NCBI GenBank assembly: GCA_027603945.1
Contig: JADIIU010000035.1
Location: 53,915 to 117,914, forward strand
DNA from: Terramyces sp. JEL0728
Lineage: Eukaryota; Chytridiomycota; Chytridiomycetes; Rhizophydiales; Terramycetaceae
Direction of reading: 5' to 3'
Length of the DNA stretch: 64,000 bases
Shown: piece after piece, positions 9,766-19,971 of the stretch
Position numbering within the stretch: position 1 is the first letter of the stretch
Layout: every line of letters starts with the position of its first letter
The notes under the pieces: generated by a model
What the model was told of the DNA's origin: nothing
What the model saw: the letters and a program-made list of their open reading frames with translations, nothing else
Database searches by the model: none
Position numbers and translations under genes: made by a program

Positions 9766-10184
9766 TTATAACAAGAGACCTGTCAAAATTGAAATTCCGA
9801 CATAGAACAAATTGTTTGTGACGGTTTGTAAAGATACTGAAGGGCTTTGTACCTTTGCTACATAAGGATCATACCTCTTCTCAACATCTACTCTGTCATC
9901 ATACACTGGTCGATTCCAGACTGGTGGTGGTAAATTCTTGTAATCCAATCCTGCTTTGACGCACAGCGAATCATCGAATTCATAATCGCATTGGTGGCAA
10001 TATCTATATTAGCAGAACGCACTTTACATATACGCTGTTGTAACATTCGCATTCGTTTCGGAATTCCGTTTTCAAGCAAGTGCTGGTTAATGACATGTTA
10101 CTTTAGATAGAATAATTCTGATTGACGGATGCATTCGGTATTTATACATCCGGCAAGAGCATATTGGATAAGCAACAAATACAT
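9766..10184 (-). CDS. Secreted Cys-rich protein with C-terminal membrane anchor
   Basis: 126 residues from three exons; introns 10004-10022 and 10083-10101, both 19 nt. MYLLLIQYALAG is a likely signal peptide. The ectodomain carries regularly spaced cysteines (C-I-N-T-E-C, N-T-C, N-E-C-E-C, Y-C-H-Q-C, S-L-C), then a Pro-rich stretch, and the chain ends in a hydrophobic segment (NNLFYVGISILTGLLL) with no cytosolic tail, as in GPI-anchored proteins. A cell-surface or wall role is inferred; no family recognised. Total length is divisible by three only with both introns removed. Confidence 0.7.
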
Positions 10185-10258
10185 TTTGGAAAATGACGTG
10201 AGTGCAATTGGAATAAATGAAGCGTTCAATAAAGACCAACTTTAAGAATATTTTTATA

Positions 10259-10882
10259 TTAAAATCGCTCCTTCATTCTGGTGCTAATAGTACGCAACTT
10301 GCTATACACTTTGCCTGGGCTGCTTCCCAAAATCAAGTGGACGATTGCGTCTCTTGCAATTTTGATATTCTGGAACGAACCAAGGATGTGTATCTTTGTA
10401 TCTGCGACTACTATTCTCGTGCGGCTGGTGTTTTCAATTGTGAATTTCGTTTTGCCGTCCTTTCCTACAATTCTACCAATGGCACGGGAGAGGTTGTCCC
10501 CAGACAAGGTCTTGACATCCTTGATTTCAAAAGTGTCGATATACAAATCATCCAAACGCAATAATGATATAGCATCGTTGATATCAAAGCCCAAATTATA
10601 AGCTTTAATGAAATCAGCAGCTTTTTGTATGGCTCCGATATCTTCTGTTTCGTCGCTGGTTTTTAAATCGATTGACTTTTTTTTCAAATTCATTCTTATT
10701 TGCAATTTCAAATGTTCTACCAGCGGAGTGTATATTTTCAACCAGTCTTTTTTCAAAGGAGTGAGTCTGTGGGGTGGAATTGGGATTCTTCTGGATGTGG
10801 ATTTACCTGATGCCAATTCACTAGGTTTGAGAGCTTCGAATTCCATTTCTTCATCATTTTGAGGTTCTTTGAATTCAGACAT
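10259..10882 (-). CDS. PNO1: PNO1/DIM2 KH-domain ribosome assembly factor
   Basis: Pre-40S factor that binds near the 3' end of 18S rRNA together with the Nob1 nuclease. 207 residues, single exon, beginning MSEFKEPQNDEEMEFE. The family block RRIPIPPHRLTPLKKDWLKIY is present, followed by the KH fold with GRIVGKDGKTKFTIENTSRTRIVVAD and the terminal GSSPGKVYSKLRTISTRMKERF. Somewhat shorter than the human protein because the acidic N-terminus is short. An A/T-rich 108-bp spacer separates it from VID27 upstream. Confidence 0.95.
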   Translation of the reverse strand: MSEFKEPQNDEEMEFEALKPSELASGKSTSRRIPIPPHRLTPLKKDWLKIYTPLVEHLKLQIRMNLKKKSIDLKTSDETEDIGAIQKAADFIKAYNLGFDINDAISLLRLDDLYIDTFEIKDVKTLSGDNLSRAIGRIVGKDGKTKFTIENTSRTRIVVADTKIHILGSFQNIKIARDAIVHLILGSSPGKVYSKLRTISTRMKERF

Positions 10883-10990
10883 TTTATTTTTTTTTGAAAA
10901 AAAAATATCTCTGGAATATCCCCCATAAAAGTAATTTCTGAGTGGCAGGAGTCTAGAGTCCAATTGAAAATACAAAAAACTTTATTCAAA

Positions 10991-13289
10991 TTAATAAGGA
11001 GAGTTGACAATATTGGAGCGAGATTTTAGTAATTTCACTGGGGTGCTAAGGTGGTTCTTTTTGACCATTTCAACATTACTTGGAAGTGCAACAATGATAT
11101 CTCTATCTTGGCCGTACTTGAAATTATCTGCCACGACTTTTTCAGTGTATTCTTTGATGGTGTAATTGTAGTACTTTCCTAGCTTGACTTCTCTGAAATT
11201 CCAACTGATAATGAATTTGCCTGTGGACGTAATTATACGTTTTTCGCGTCCTCCTTGTTCAGCATTGAATTTAGCTGGAGTAAATGAAATATTTGGTCCA
11301 AGCCAAGCTAAGTTAGTCTAATATTACCTGCATGCTCAGGTTTGAGAGTTAGTCTTCTCGGAGTTGGCTTAATTGATTTTTCAAATGACGACCTTTGTTC
11401 CCCTTTCACTGTGGTTTGAATAAGCAGCAAATAGGTTTTGCAAGTCGCCAAGACATAGTCCCCATTTTCAGTAGTGTCAATACCAATGATTGGATCTCCA
11501 AGGCCTGGCAACGATGTTTTGGCAATCTTACCAAGTTTGTCGTAGAGTCGGATTTCACCCTTTTCTGACCCAACAACCATTCGCCCATCTCCAGTAGTAG
11601 CAATGGTGGAAAATTGCAAATTGGTACTGTAAATCTTGGAGGTATCTTGAACAACCTTGGATTGGCTAAGACGAGGATCAATCTTGAACATTGATTTTTG
11701 ATTAATACCCAAAACAGTCTGTTCATTTGTAAGTTGTGCATATTTGGCTTCTGGAGCAATTTCAGTAACAGAGATGTTTTCATCCACATTCCATTCTTCG
11801 ACTACTTTTCCAGTTTCCAAGTCCATCCTGTAGACATTTCTGTTATCATCAGGTTTCATCATCAAGAGTGAAGAATCTTGCTGGTGCAACATAACTTTTC
11901 TAGGAGAAAAGAATTGTCCGTTTAGTGTCCCGATATTGCTAAATTAGAGATTCTTACTTGATTGTGGTTGCAAATTCTAGATCTTCTTCTTCTCCATGTT
12001 TGAAAACGCCGATTTTATTTCCTCTTACCACGAATGAGCGGTTATGCTTGTAGCCAACTGCCAACAAGCTATTTTCAGATTTGTCATTGAATGGATTTTC
12101 TTGTTCTTTCAGTGGTGCTACATCCTCTTCATCTTCTTCTTCTTCTTCGTCTGATGGTGGTCGTTCATCGTCAATTTCCATATCTTCAAACATGTTTTGA
12201 ATGAATTCCTGTTCGATTTTCTTGGCTTTACTAAACAGAGATTTGTTGGTAGATTCGTAAAGGCAGTTACTGAACCAGTGGTTGAATTCTTGATAAATTT
12301 CCTTGTCATTCTTATCAAACTTTAAAGACCACGAGACTGGATTGTCTGAGATGGTATTCCAAATGAAAGCCAACTGTTCACTATCAAAGAACGGACAAAT
12401 ATCATTCCTTAATTCTTGAACAATGCTTGCACTGCCATCAATGTACACTACATATTGGTATTTGAATTCCTCTTCCTGCGATTTTATCAATTCCACTCGA
12501 ACAGCCGGAAAGCATTGGATGAAAGTGGTTGAAACTACATCATATATCCATAGTTCGCAATTCATTTTGATTAGAACCTCTCCCTTCTCAACTTTGACAG
12601 GTTTGAGGATGCCTCTTACTCTTTTTTGAACAGAAGAGATATCTGTTGGTGCCAGGTTAGTTTCAGGCTTGACAGGAGTGTTGCTTTGTTGTGTTTTTTT
12701 AGGAGTCGTGGACTAGTGTTAGTTTCTCGATTACCTTCCAAGCACCAATGGAAGTTTGCGCAACTCTTTCTCGGTAGTGCTGAACGTATCTGGCATACTC
12801 GTTACTAGTAATTTCATCTTTGGGTTTTTTGAATTGACGCTCCATCATGGAATAGTGCACTGCTTCTTCAAAAAGATCAACATTGCTTCCAGGTATTGTT
12901 GAATCAACGTTATACTCCCATCCACAAACACCGGATTCGTCTTCAATGTCTGCCCAAATTATTCTGAAACGATCTCGCTTGAGCATCAACTGCGCATCAA
13001 TTAAAAAAGAAGCTTCAAAATCATTTAGTTCGTGGTCGTCATCTGCATGATTATCCGAGTCTTCTGATTTCGTAATCAATAGTTCGTAATTGAAAGGCGT
13101 GCCAGTTGATTTTACGGCAATTGTTGCGTCATTGTAAATCAATTTTTTGGATTCATTTGAAGTAGGATCCAAGTAAAATAGCTTCCCTGATGGCAACGAA
13201 ACTACTGTCCCGTCTCCCTGTCCAAACACCAAGCTTCCTACTACTTTCAAAAGAAACATTTTTGTGATCGAGTCAGAAAGTTCGAACAT
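10991..13289 (-). CDS. VID27: VID27-family protein
   Basis: Cytosolic beta-propeller protein linked in yeast to vacuole import and degradation of gluconeogenic enzymes. 745 residues after removing introns 11308-11327, 11939-11957 and 12713-12734 (20, 19, 22 nt). A PH-like N-terminal part begins MFLLKVVGSLVFGQGDG (the first Met, 11 residues earlier, is also possible). A central Glu/Asp run (EEEEEDEED) precedes the C-terminal VID27 propeller, with RRLTLKPEHA, NISFTPAKFN and IITSTGKFIISWNF. The stop lies 108 bp upstream of the PNO1 start on the same strand. Confidence 0.93.
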
Positions 13290-13315
13290 GGAAAATCAAT
13301 TTATTACAAATCCTA

Positions 13316-13926
13316 CTACCAGCAAGCACCAAATATGGGTTGGCATCCAGTCCCGCAATAATCACTGGAGTCTCCGCAGGAATTTGACCGACCACAACAC
13401 CTTCCTACTGCGTCTGCACACATAAACTTTGCTGAAGCACCACAACTACTTCCATCAGGAGAAATTGGGTACAGAGGTATTGGTGGTGGATGTCTAGCTG
13501 GTCTACACTGGCCATACCCAGCTTGGCATCCATTAGAGCAATGCAGCTCATCAAACCCTGTATTAATAACCAAATACCACACTTTCCAAACGCTGAACAG
13601 CAACTATGAGGAACTCCACAGCTTGTTCCATAATCTACCCCGCAATTACCATCAGTTGATAACGGATAGCTGTAAGATGGTTGACAATAATTATTGTTTG
13701 GCGATTGATCTTGACATACACATTGTTGATTGGAGAACGAGAATGGCAGTTGGCATCCTCTTCCACAAAACTCTTTTGTGAAACCGCAATATCCATACTG
13801 TGAACAACAGGCGTCTTGCACCGAACATGTGCCTATATTTGGGCCACAAGTTCCGTCTGATGTACCTGATGGCTGTTGGCAGTCGGATGCGCATAATCCT
13901 GTTAATAGTAGATTCAAAACAATCAT
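13316..13926 (-). CDS. Secreted protein with three hevein-type chitin-binding modules
   Basis: 196 residues, one 20-nt intron (13558-13577). The signal peptide is MIVLNLLLTGLCAS. Three ChtBD1 (CBM18) modules follow, each with the eight-Cys hevein pattern: DGTCGPNIGTCSVQDACCSQ..GYCG, DGNCGVDYG..CCSAFGKCGFDE, and DGSSCGASAKFMC..GRCCGRSNSCG. The splice junction falls inside module 2 and is needed to keep its cysteines in register. No enzyme domain is attached. It probably binds chitin in the cell wall or shields it. The stop is 26 bp from the start of VID27. Confidence 0.88.
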
Positions 13927-14105
13927 TGAATCGAAAAAGAAACAGGACGCGTTTTGTTGACTGCAACTCCGACTTGAAAGGTACGCACTCAGTCTGGCAA
14001 TGGTCCACAAAGAACACCAAATACATAATTTATTATTTAATTTACAATCAATTGCACCTTGAGGATCAACTTGGAACAAAAAATTATTCGCAGATGATAC
14101 GACTG

Positions 14106-14513
14106 TCAAAATCCAGAGAAATGGAATTGCAGACTTGCAGGTTCCAAACACTTAATTTCATCAAATATTCTAAAGTAATCGGGCTCTTCCAATTGGGTAG
14201 CAAATAAAACATCCGGCGAAACGCTTCCTGGAAACTGTGGTATGCTGGAAGGTGATGCATTCGTGTGGACATTTACCGACAGAGTGGATTCCATGCTCCG
14301 GTATATCTCTGAATTGATTTTGCTCGATTGAGTAGTTTGATCCTGTAAATCGTGCGCAGACATATCAATATACGATAGCCTCACTTTCAAAGGTTCATTA
14401 ACCCACAACTCGAGGACTTTTTGGTGAATTTCAGCTTGGTTTCGTAGATTGAGCTGTTTTGCAATATCCTGTTGCTTCTCATTCTTGTACAGCGCAAAGC
14501 TGTTGGCTGCCAT
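14106..14513 (-). CDS. HMG-box-like DNA-binding protein
   Basis: 135 residues starting MAANSFALYKNEKQQDIAKQ, which resembles the first helix of an HMG box (NxFxLYRxEKQ), with continuing helices NLRNQAEIHQKVLELWVNEP and KVRLSYIDMSAHDLQ corresponding to helices 2 and 3. The C-terminal half is Ser/Pro-rich and shows no domain. The classical basic N-terminal arm (RPxN) is missing, so an additional 5' exon upstream of 14513 is possible; I could not define it. Sex-locus HMG factors have similar boxes, but there is nothing here to assign that role. Confidence 0.55.
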   Translation of the reverse strand: MAANSFALYKNEKQQDIAKQLNLRNQAEIHQKVLELWVNEPLKVRLSYIDMSAHDLQDQTTQSSKINSEIYRSMESTLSVNVHTNASPSSIPQFPGSVSPDVLFATQLEEPDYFRIFDEIKCLEPASLQFHFSGF

Positions 14514-14646
14514 CGCTGAAGCATAGCGCTTGATAGGTATTTATTAATCGGTAATTGACACCTCATGACTTTACAGACTCGGGTAGTGAACCAAAGCGAG
14601 GCTTCTTTGAAAGCAATACAAAATTCCAAAATTTGTATAATCATTA

Positions 14647-15285
14647 TTAATTATTCCATTTAGGCACAGCTATAGGCGCATCGTCATCAAATGCATCCGC
14701 CCAGCTGGAAGAATTTTGGAGAATTTCGCTGACATCTTTTTCTACGACTTTACTTTTTGCTTTTACGAGTTCTTCCACGTGCTTTCCATGCGACTCTTTA
14801 CGATTAACTTTAACTTTGGCAACGGGTCTGATATCTGCGCTCTTATCAGTTGCCTTGTCTCCCAGCCGGTCAAAAACGGATGGCTTTGTAATTTGTATCT
14901 TTGCGGTTTGTGTTGGTTCCTTCTGTGGAGTATCTTTCAGTTTAGGCTTGGGCCCCAACCTATCAAATACTGACGGTTTCTCTTCTGGTTTAGGCGCTTT
15001 GTGATACTTTTCCTCCTCTATTTCTATCCGCTCCTTGTATTTACCCTCATCTTTATCCTTTCCTGCTTTGCGACTAGCTGGCTTCTCTCCTAATCTATCA
15101 ACTACTGATGGCGTATCTTTAGGTTTGTCTTTTTTATTGTGGTGTTTTGATTTTCGTTGTGGGGATTTTTGTCTTGGTTTTGGCTTTACTTTCTCCGCTT
15201 CTTCAGTTTCCCAAGCATGCGGGGTTTTATAGAAGGAAGGGTCTACGCTGGGCAGTAACTTTTTCGCTGCGTCTTTGTTTTCCAT
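14647..15285 (-). CDS. Charged protein with three SV(F/V)DRLG repeats
   Basis: 212 residues, no intron, about one third Lys, Glu or Asp and probably disordered. A seven-residue motif occurs three times: PSVVDRLGEKP, PSVFDRLGPKP and PSVFDRLGDKA, each following a basic linker. The end is WADAFDDDAPIAVPKWNN. Short SVxDRLG motifs occur, from memory, in several metazoan mRNA-processing and export proteins, so an RNA-related adaptor is a guess. No family is recognised with confidence. It is encoded 38 bp downstream of pantothenate synthetase on the same strand. Confidence 0.6.
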   Translation of the reverse strand: MENKDAAKKLLPSVDPSFYKTPHAWETEEAEKVKPKPRQKSPQRKSKHHNKKDKPKDTPSVVDRLGEKPASRKAGKDKDEGKYKERIEIEEEKYHKAPKPEEKPSVFDRLGPKPKLKDTPQKEPTQTAKIQITKPSVFDRLGDKATDKSADIRPVAKVKVNRKESHGKHVEELVKAKSKVVEKDVSEILQNSSSWADAFDDDAPIAVPKWNN

Positions 15286-15323
15286 CCAGATATTTCAAAA
15301 AAAGTTTAAAAAATAAATGGAGT

Positions 15324-16324
15324 TTATATAAATTCCTTCTCCATGCCGAGCAGAACATTATCAATAATCCTAGTATTTCCAACTTTGATAGCACCGCTGA
15401 GGATAGCACCTTCTTTGCCTACAGTCTCTACTTCAGTTAGGGACAATGGTTCGGCGATAGAAAGGTATTCCAATTTGATATTCTTTTCTTGTAAAATCAC
15501 TTGCTCTGCTTTTCGAATCAATTCCTTTCTGTCTCGTACCCCAGCTCCAAATGCCGCAATGGCTGCTTGCATTCCCTTGTACAAAATTGGTGCTAATTCT
15601 CTTTCCTGTGGAGAGAGATATCTGTTACGGGAACTCATGGCTAATCCATCTGATTCTCTTTTTGTTTCTGCAACAACAATTTTCAAATTAAAGTGCAAGT
15701 CGCGAACCATAGTCCTGACTACTGAACATTGCTGAACATCTTTTTGGCCAAAGAAAGCATGAGTTGGTTGAATGATATTGAACAATTTGGTAACTACTGT
15801 TGCAACTCCTCTGAAAAAGTGTGGTCTGATGCTTCCTTCCATCTGATGCGACTTTCCTAATACTTGGACAAAAGTTCCCGCTTGCTGGTCCACTTGTAAC
15901 GGAATTCCAGCAGGGTACATTTCAGCTACACTCGGAACAAATACGACATTGGTGTTTACTTTAGCCAGCAAGTCCAAATCTGACTCCAAGGTCTTTGGAT
16001 ATTTATTCAAATCTTCGTGTGGAGCAAACTGTGCTGGGTTTACAAATATAGATGCGACTGCAACATCACAGTTGGATTTTGCCAATTCAGCTAAACTGGT
16101 ATGTCCAGTATGTAATGCCCCCTTTGTAAATAAAAGAATACCATGGTTGGGACAAATCCAACGGTTTTTCCTTGTTTGTACCACTCATTTCTCAGCTGCT
16201 GGTATTCTTTGATGGTATGTACTACTTTTGGCCTTGAACTGAGTTTTCGAATTTGGATTGCGAGTCTTTGCATCTTGGAAAATTTAGGCGGTTGGATCGG
16301 CACGCATATCTGTTGCATTAGCAT
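15324..16324 (-). CDS. PAN6: Pantothenate synthetase
   Basis: Condenses pantoate and beta-alanine with ATP to make pantothenate (vitamin B5, coenzyme A precursor). 326 residues; a 20-nt intron (16122-16141) joins VGFVPTM to GALHTGHTSL, restoring the HIGH-type nucleotide-binding motif. Other family marks: IFVNPAQFAPHEDLNKYP, the pantoate region HFFRGVATVVTKLFNI, FGQKDVQQ, and SSRNRYLSP for the KMSKS-like loop. An N-terminal extension before KVVHTIKEYQQL (MQRLAIQIRKLSSRP) looks like a mitochondrial presequence. Presence of this gene implies endogenous vitamin B5 synthesis. Confidence 0.95.
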
Positions 16325-16393
16325 ATGATCTGGGAACGCCCGTCAGTTTCCAGTCACAGTAAGGCTGCTGGCTAATTCAAAATTAATAATTAT

Positions 16394-17350
16394 TTATTGG
16401 GTAACTACAACTTGAATTGGCATCTTGAAAATAGCGTAATCATCAATATCCGTAAACCGTAGCGATATCCTCAGATAATGGGATACAGACAAGAGTTTGC
16501 CACTAGTCGGCTGATGAATTTGTTTTGCATCTGTTAGATCATACAAATCCAGCAGACAGGGTTCATCCCAAGTGGGAGTATCATACACCGCTGCACGTAT
16601 GATTTCGGTAGAATTCTTTGCCGTGTATTCAATGCCCAAGTTGTTTTTCTTTTTGTATTTCACTTTCTCAACCAAAGTATACTGCACCTGCTCTATTTCA
16701 AACACGCCAATATCTGGGGAACACTCTTGCGAAAAGGTTACTACTGGGCGGAATGATGATATCAAGAATTGAGAGTCTTCCAACGTGTGAACCAACAGCA
16801 TTCGCGAGCCGCTGGATGATACAGTGATTGGCCATTTGTTGACTGTCCAATCTTCGCCGAATGATACCAATTGTTTCGCATTAGGTCTGTACACTAATGG
16901 GACGCTGGTTGTGCAAACGGATCGTGGACAGTTGGGCTGCTCTATATTTGCATTGATTTCATATGAAATACTTCCGAAATCGCCAGAGAAGGCATCCGGA
17001 CACTGCAATGCAGACAATTCTATTTCAAATGGTATACAGGTTGATTGATCTGAATTGGTACCTGATAACGCAGTCGATTTCTGCAGGAATTGGAACGACT
17101 TTAAATATCTACCATCCCCAACCATCTCTGTGCCAACAATCGTCAATATAATCCGGTAAGGAGCAGGGATTGCTAATTGAACGGTTCCTTGAATACAAAA
17201 TCGGGCATTAGTAAAAGCCGTTGTAGCTTCTAAACTATTCTTTATGAAATGAGGTATAAATTTTTGCAATGGACTGAGTTGAGCCATCGGAGGTCTGACT
17301 ATATGGAAATCTGTTGATAATCGCAATTCCGGTCTTGAGAAATTGGGCAT
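16394..17350 (-). CDS. Arrestin-like domain protein
   Basis: 318 residues, single exon. The fold is all-beta with an N-terminal arrestin-like half (PELRLSTDFHIVRPPMAQL; FCIQGTVQLAIPAPYRI) and a C-terminal half (WPITVSSSGSRMLLVHTLEDSQ; LLSVSHYLRISLRF), typical of fungal alpha-arrestins that recruit Rsp5-type ubiquitin ligases to membrane transporters. No PPxY motif is visible, so ligase recruitment, if any, must be indirect. The assignment rests on fold-like sequence patterns rather than a strong motif. Confidence 0.6.
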   Translation of the reverse strand: MPNFSRPELRLSTDFHIVRPPMAQLSPLQKFIPHFIKNSLEATTAFTNARFCIQGTVQLAIPAPYRIILTIVGTEMVGDGRYLKSFQFLQKSTALSGTNSDQSTCIPFEIELSALQCPDAFSGDFGSISYEINANIEQPNCPRSVCTTSVPLVYRPNAKQLVSFGEDWTVNKWPITVSSSGSRMLLVHTLEDSQFLISSFRPVVTFSQECSPDIGVFEIEQVQYTLVEKVKYKKKNNLGIEYTAKNSTEIIRAAVYDTPTWDEPCLLDLYDLTDAKQIHQPTSGKLLSVSHYLRISLRFTDIDDYAIFKMPIQVVVTQ

Positions 17351-17601
17351 AGGAGGTGTGTGTTTGGTGATCCCTCGCCTTAAATATTTAATTTAGCGTC
17401 TGATGCAGGGTTACACAGTGATCGATCAGGCTCAATATTTCGGAACCAGATCAAAAGGCAAGGATAGTTGCACAGAGCTCTGTGATTCGCATGAGATACT
17501 GAAAGATGCCGCCGGATGTTCTCGCATTCATTGGATGGATGGTGGGTCAATATCCTTCCACCAAAGGCTCTTTCTATGAAACATGCCGAATTGAGAATTT
17601 A

Positions 17602-18225
17602 TTACAGTGAACCAATAGTGCTAATCAAATTGTCGCTAAAGTAGTCTTCGACGTGAGTGCCATTCACTTGGATGTACGGAACCCCATGAATACCACGCAA
17701 TTGTGCTTCCCCACATTCCTTGTTTACTTGATCTTTTCCTTCATCCGAATTCAAGTATTCAAGGGCCTTGTCTTTGCTACCACCAGCTCTTGCATAGCAT
17801 TCGCCTAGTACTGCAAAGTCACCAATATTTTGAGCCTTTTCGTGGTAGGCAGCCAACAGTTCGCTCTTGACTTGAGAAGCGATTCCATTCTGGCCGGCTA
17901 GATGAATCAAACGATGTGCATTCAGCGTATTTGCGACCAGCCCGGCATGATTGAATTTAATTCCAAGCGGTTCGCCAACTTGCTTTATTCTGGCCGACAT
18001 CATTTGAAACCGATCTTTTCCAAATCGCTGCTCATACATTTCAACCTTATCCTTTCCTTCTATGGGAAGAGCTGGGTTGAGTTGGAAAGGGTGGTAGCGA
18101 ACATCAAATTGAATATCGGGGAAATTCTTCATTGCGGTTTCCAAGTGTTTCTTTCCTACATAACACCAAGGACAGATTATATCTGATGTGAAATCGATTC
18201 GAACTGTTTTCATTTTGGATAACAT
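17602..18225 (-). CDS. DsbA/FrnE-like thioredoxin-fold oxidoreductase
   Basis: 207 residues, no intron. The thioredoxin strand VRIDFTSDIICPWCYVG carries a CPWC redox motif at residues 18-21; an inserted helical domain follows (to about 165), and the cis-proline loop is GIHGVPYIQVNG. This is the DSBA-like family that includes FrnE and 2-hydroxychromene-2-carboxylate isomerase. Both cysteines are present, which favours a thiol oxidoreductase over an isomerase. No signal peptide, so probably cytosolic. A second Met at residue 5 could be the start. Confidence 0.85.
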   Translation of the reverse strand: MLSKMKTVRIDFTSDIICPWCYVGKKHLETAMKNFPDIQFDVRYHPFQLNPALPIEGKDKVEMYEQRFGKDRFQMMSARIKQVGEPLGIKFNHAGLVANTLNAHRLIHLAGQNGIASQVKSELLAAYHEKAQNIGDFAVLGECYARAGGSKDKALEYLNSDEGKDQVNKECGEAQLRGIHGVPYIQVNGTHVEDYFSDNLISTIGSL

Positions 18226-18294
18226 TGTGTGCGGGATTTTTCCGCATATCTAAACAATAACTTAATGCGTCAGAATCGATTGGAATAATTTTTA

Positions 18295-18800
18295 TTAAGC
18301 AAAATAGCCTAGTAGAGCGATAAAGGGACCCAAGGCATAGCTGTACTCGGAGGCAGAGTTTTTAACTTGCTGGACGATGGCGGTTGGTGTGCTGGTTGCT
18401 GAAGTAGCTGCCGATGCGGAATTTGGGGATCCAGCCTTTGCCGTGATTGTATGGGTTTGTTGGAAAAATACTTGCCATGCAGGAGGGACCGGGAGATTGA
18501 GTGCATTTAGTCCGACTGATGCGCATAAGCTATTCATCTCAGGCACAACATTATTTTCCAAATCTTGCTGGACAGTGACATTTCCAGGACACTGTTGATA
18601 GCACAAAGATTGATGGTACATTTGATAGCACAGGCATTGGTTGTAATACGTAGGGCTGCTGGTTTGAATCATGGCACATGTGGTTTCCTTGTAGTTTTCA
18701 ATAATGTCCAAACACGGTTGAAAGTTTGTCAACGAGCAATCTTGGGATCTTGCAACTGAAATTAAAGCGAATTACCAGCAATCAATAATGCAAATATCAT
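18295..18800 (-). CDS. Putative GPI-anchored Cys-rich surface protein
   Basis: 161 residues; a 20-nt intron (18756-18775) splits the signal peptide MIFALLIAVARS. The mature N-terminal domain has regularly spaced cysteines (QDC, QPC, TTC, QCLC, SLC, QQC, SLC), followed by a Ser/Ala/Thr-rich stalk (GSPNSASAATSATSTPTA) and a hydrophobic C-terminus (YALGPFIALLGYFA) fitting a GPI signal. This is the usual layout of fungal wall or plasma-membrane anchored proteins. No family recognised. Together with the genes at 9766 and 13316 it makes three predicted surface proteins within 9 kb. Confidence 0.72.
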
Positions 18801-19424
18801 TTGTTTATTCAAAGAGGTTTGCTTATTTATATTATTTGTGTACAATGTAAACAAAACTGGTATTATCACGCGCGATTAATCAAGGAGTATCATTGAGAAA
18901 CAAACTCTTTCTGAACAGTGCGCAGGCAATTATTGGCACTCTGCTGTCCGGGATAAGAGCACTCATTATGGCTATACAAGTGAAAATGACTGAATAATCT
19001 GCTTTAATGCAATAGGTTGATAACAAAAAGGGATCAGAACTTCTTAGAGATTCGCAAGTCATTGGCCGAACACATGGTGTTAGCCTGCAAGTTAACTGTT
19101 CATCACTTCCCAGGGAGAATTCACTTTACTTGCAATAAACCTTGTATCTTGAAATTTTGATTTGTTGTGATCAGATTCGCCTTGATCTCGCGCAGAGAGA
19201 CACTAATCTGTAGACTGGCCTCTGGCGGTTACAAAAGATATCATCACTTCAAAGACTTACTGTATGTAAAGCGAATTCACAAGGAATTTTGGCACATCTT
19301 TGCTTGAAATACAAGGGTTAGGGCTAGAATGTGGCGCATCATTAGAAAAAAAAACGAGCAGCGAACGATTGGCCAAAAAACCGCGAGAATCGATTGGTTG
19401 AAGCAAATTTAAGCTACAGACAAG
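18801..19424. other. Intergenic region between the GPI protein gene and HAP3
   Basis: 624 bp forming a divergent promoter. Short frames occur on both strands (for example 18880-19062 minus), but none has a recognisable motif or splice-compatible extension. I see no tRNA or repeat in it. Confidence 0.5.
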
Positions 19425-19943
19425 ATGGGAAAAGGAACTGAAAGCGAAGAACAAGACAGACTACTCCCTATAGCAAACGTAGCTCGAATAATGAAAAGAG
19501 GTCTACCTGAAAATGCCAAGATTGCCAAAGATGCAAAAGAGTGTATACAGGTACCTGGCTGCTTAATCTAGGAATGTGTATCAGAATTTATATCATTTGT
19601 AACATCTGAAGGTACTCGTTCCTAATTCAGCCAGCGATAGGTGTGTCCATGAAAAAAGAAAGACTATAAATGCAGAAGATATCTTGTGGGCTATCCAATC
19701 TCTAGGATTTGATTCCTACCACGATACATTGAATTTATATTTGGTGAAATACCGTGAAGTAAGTGAAATTAATACCAGTCTTTAAAGTCTGATAAGCCAA
19801 AGGAAGAAGAGACACATGCTAAGCCGAGTATGGATCTATTGCGGGCGATGCAGAACCAGCAACTGGCTGCACGATTGCAGGGGCAGCTGGATGGACAGCA
19901 GTTTCAGCTAAATCGAAATGATCCGCAGAATTTCAATTACTAG
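19425..19943 (+). CDS. HAP3: HAP3/NF-YB histone-fold subunit of the CCAAT-binding factor
   Basis: Subunit B of the heterotrimeric CCAAT-binding transcription factor. Four exons; introns 19551-19571, 19612-19630 and 19759-19778 (21, 19, 20 nt) give 152 residues. The conserved core is complete: [78 protein letters not shown] Gln-rich tail ([19 protein letters not shown]) follows. Without removing the three introns the core is unreadable, so this gene is one of the clearest proofs of ultra-short introns in the window. Confidence 0.97.
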
Positions 19944-19971
19944 TGCAATAAATACCTATCTCTTTATTAAG

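Noticed and set aside
13405..14151. Longer minus-strand frame of the chitin-binding protein starting at 14151
   Set aside because: The extra N-terminus overlaps the 3' end of the HMG-like gene and lacks chitin-binding cysteines; MIVLNLLLTGLCAS at 13926 is a proper signal peptide.
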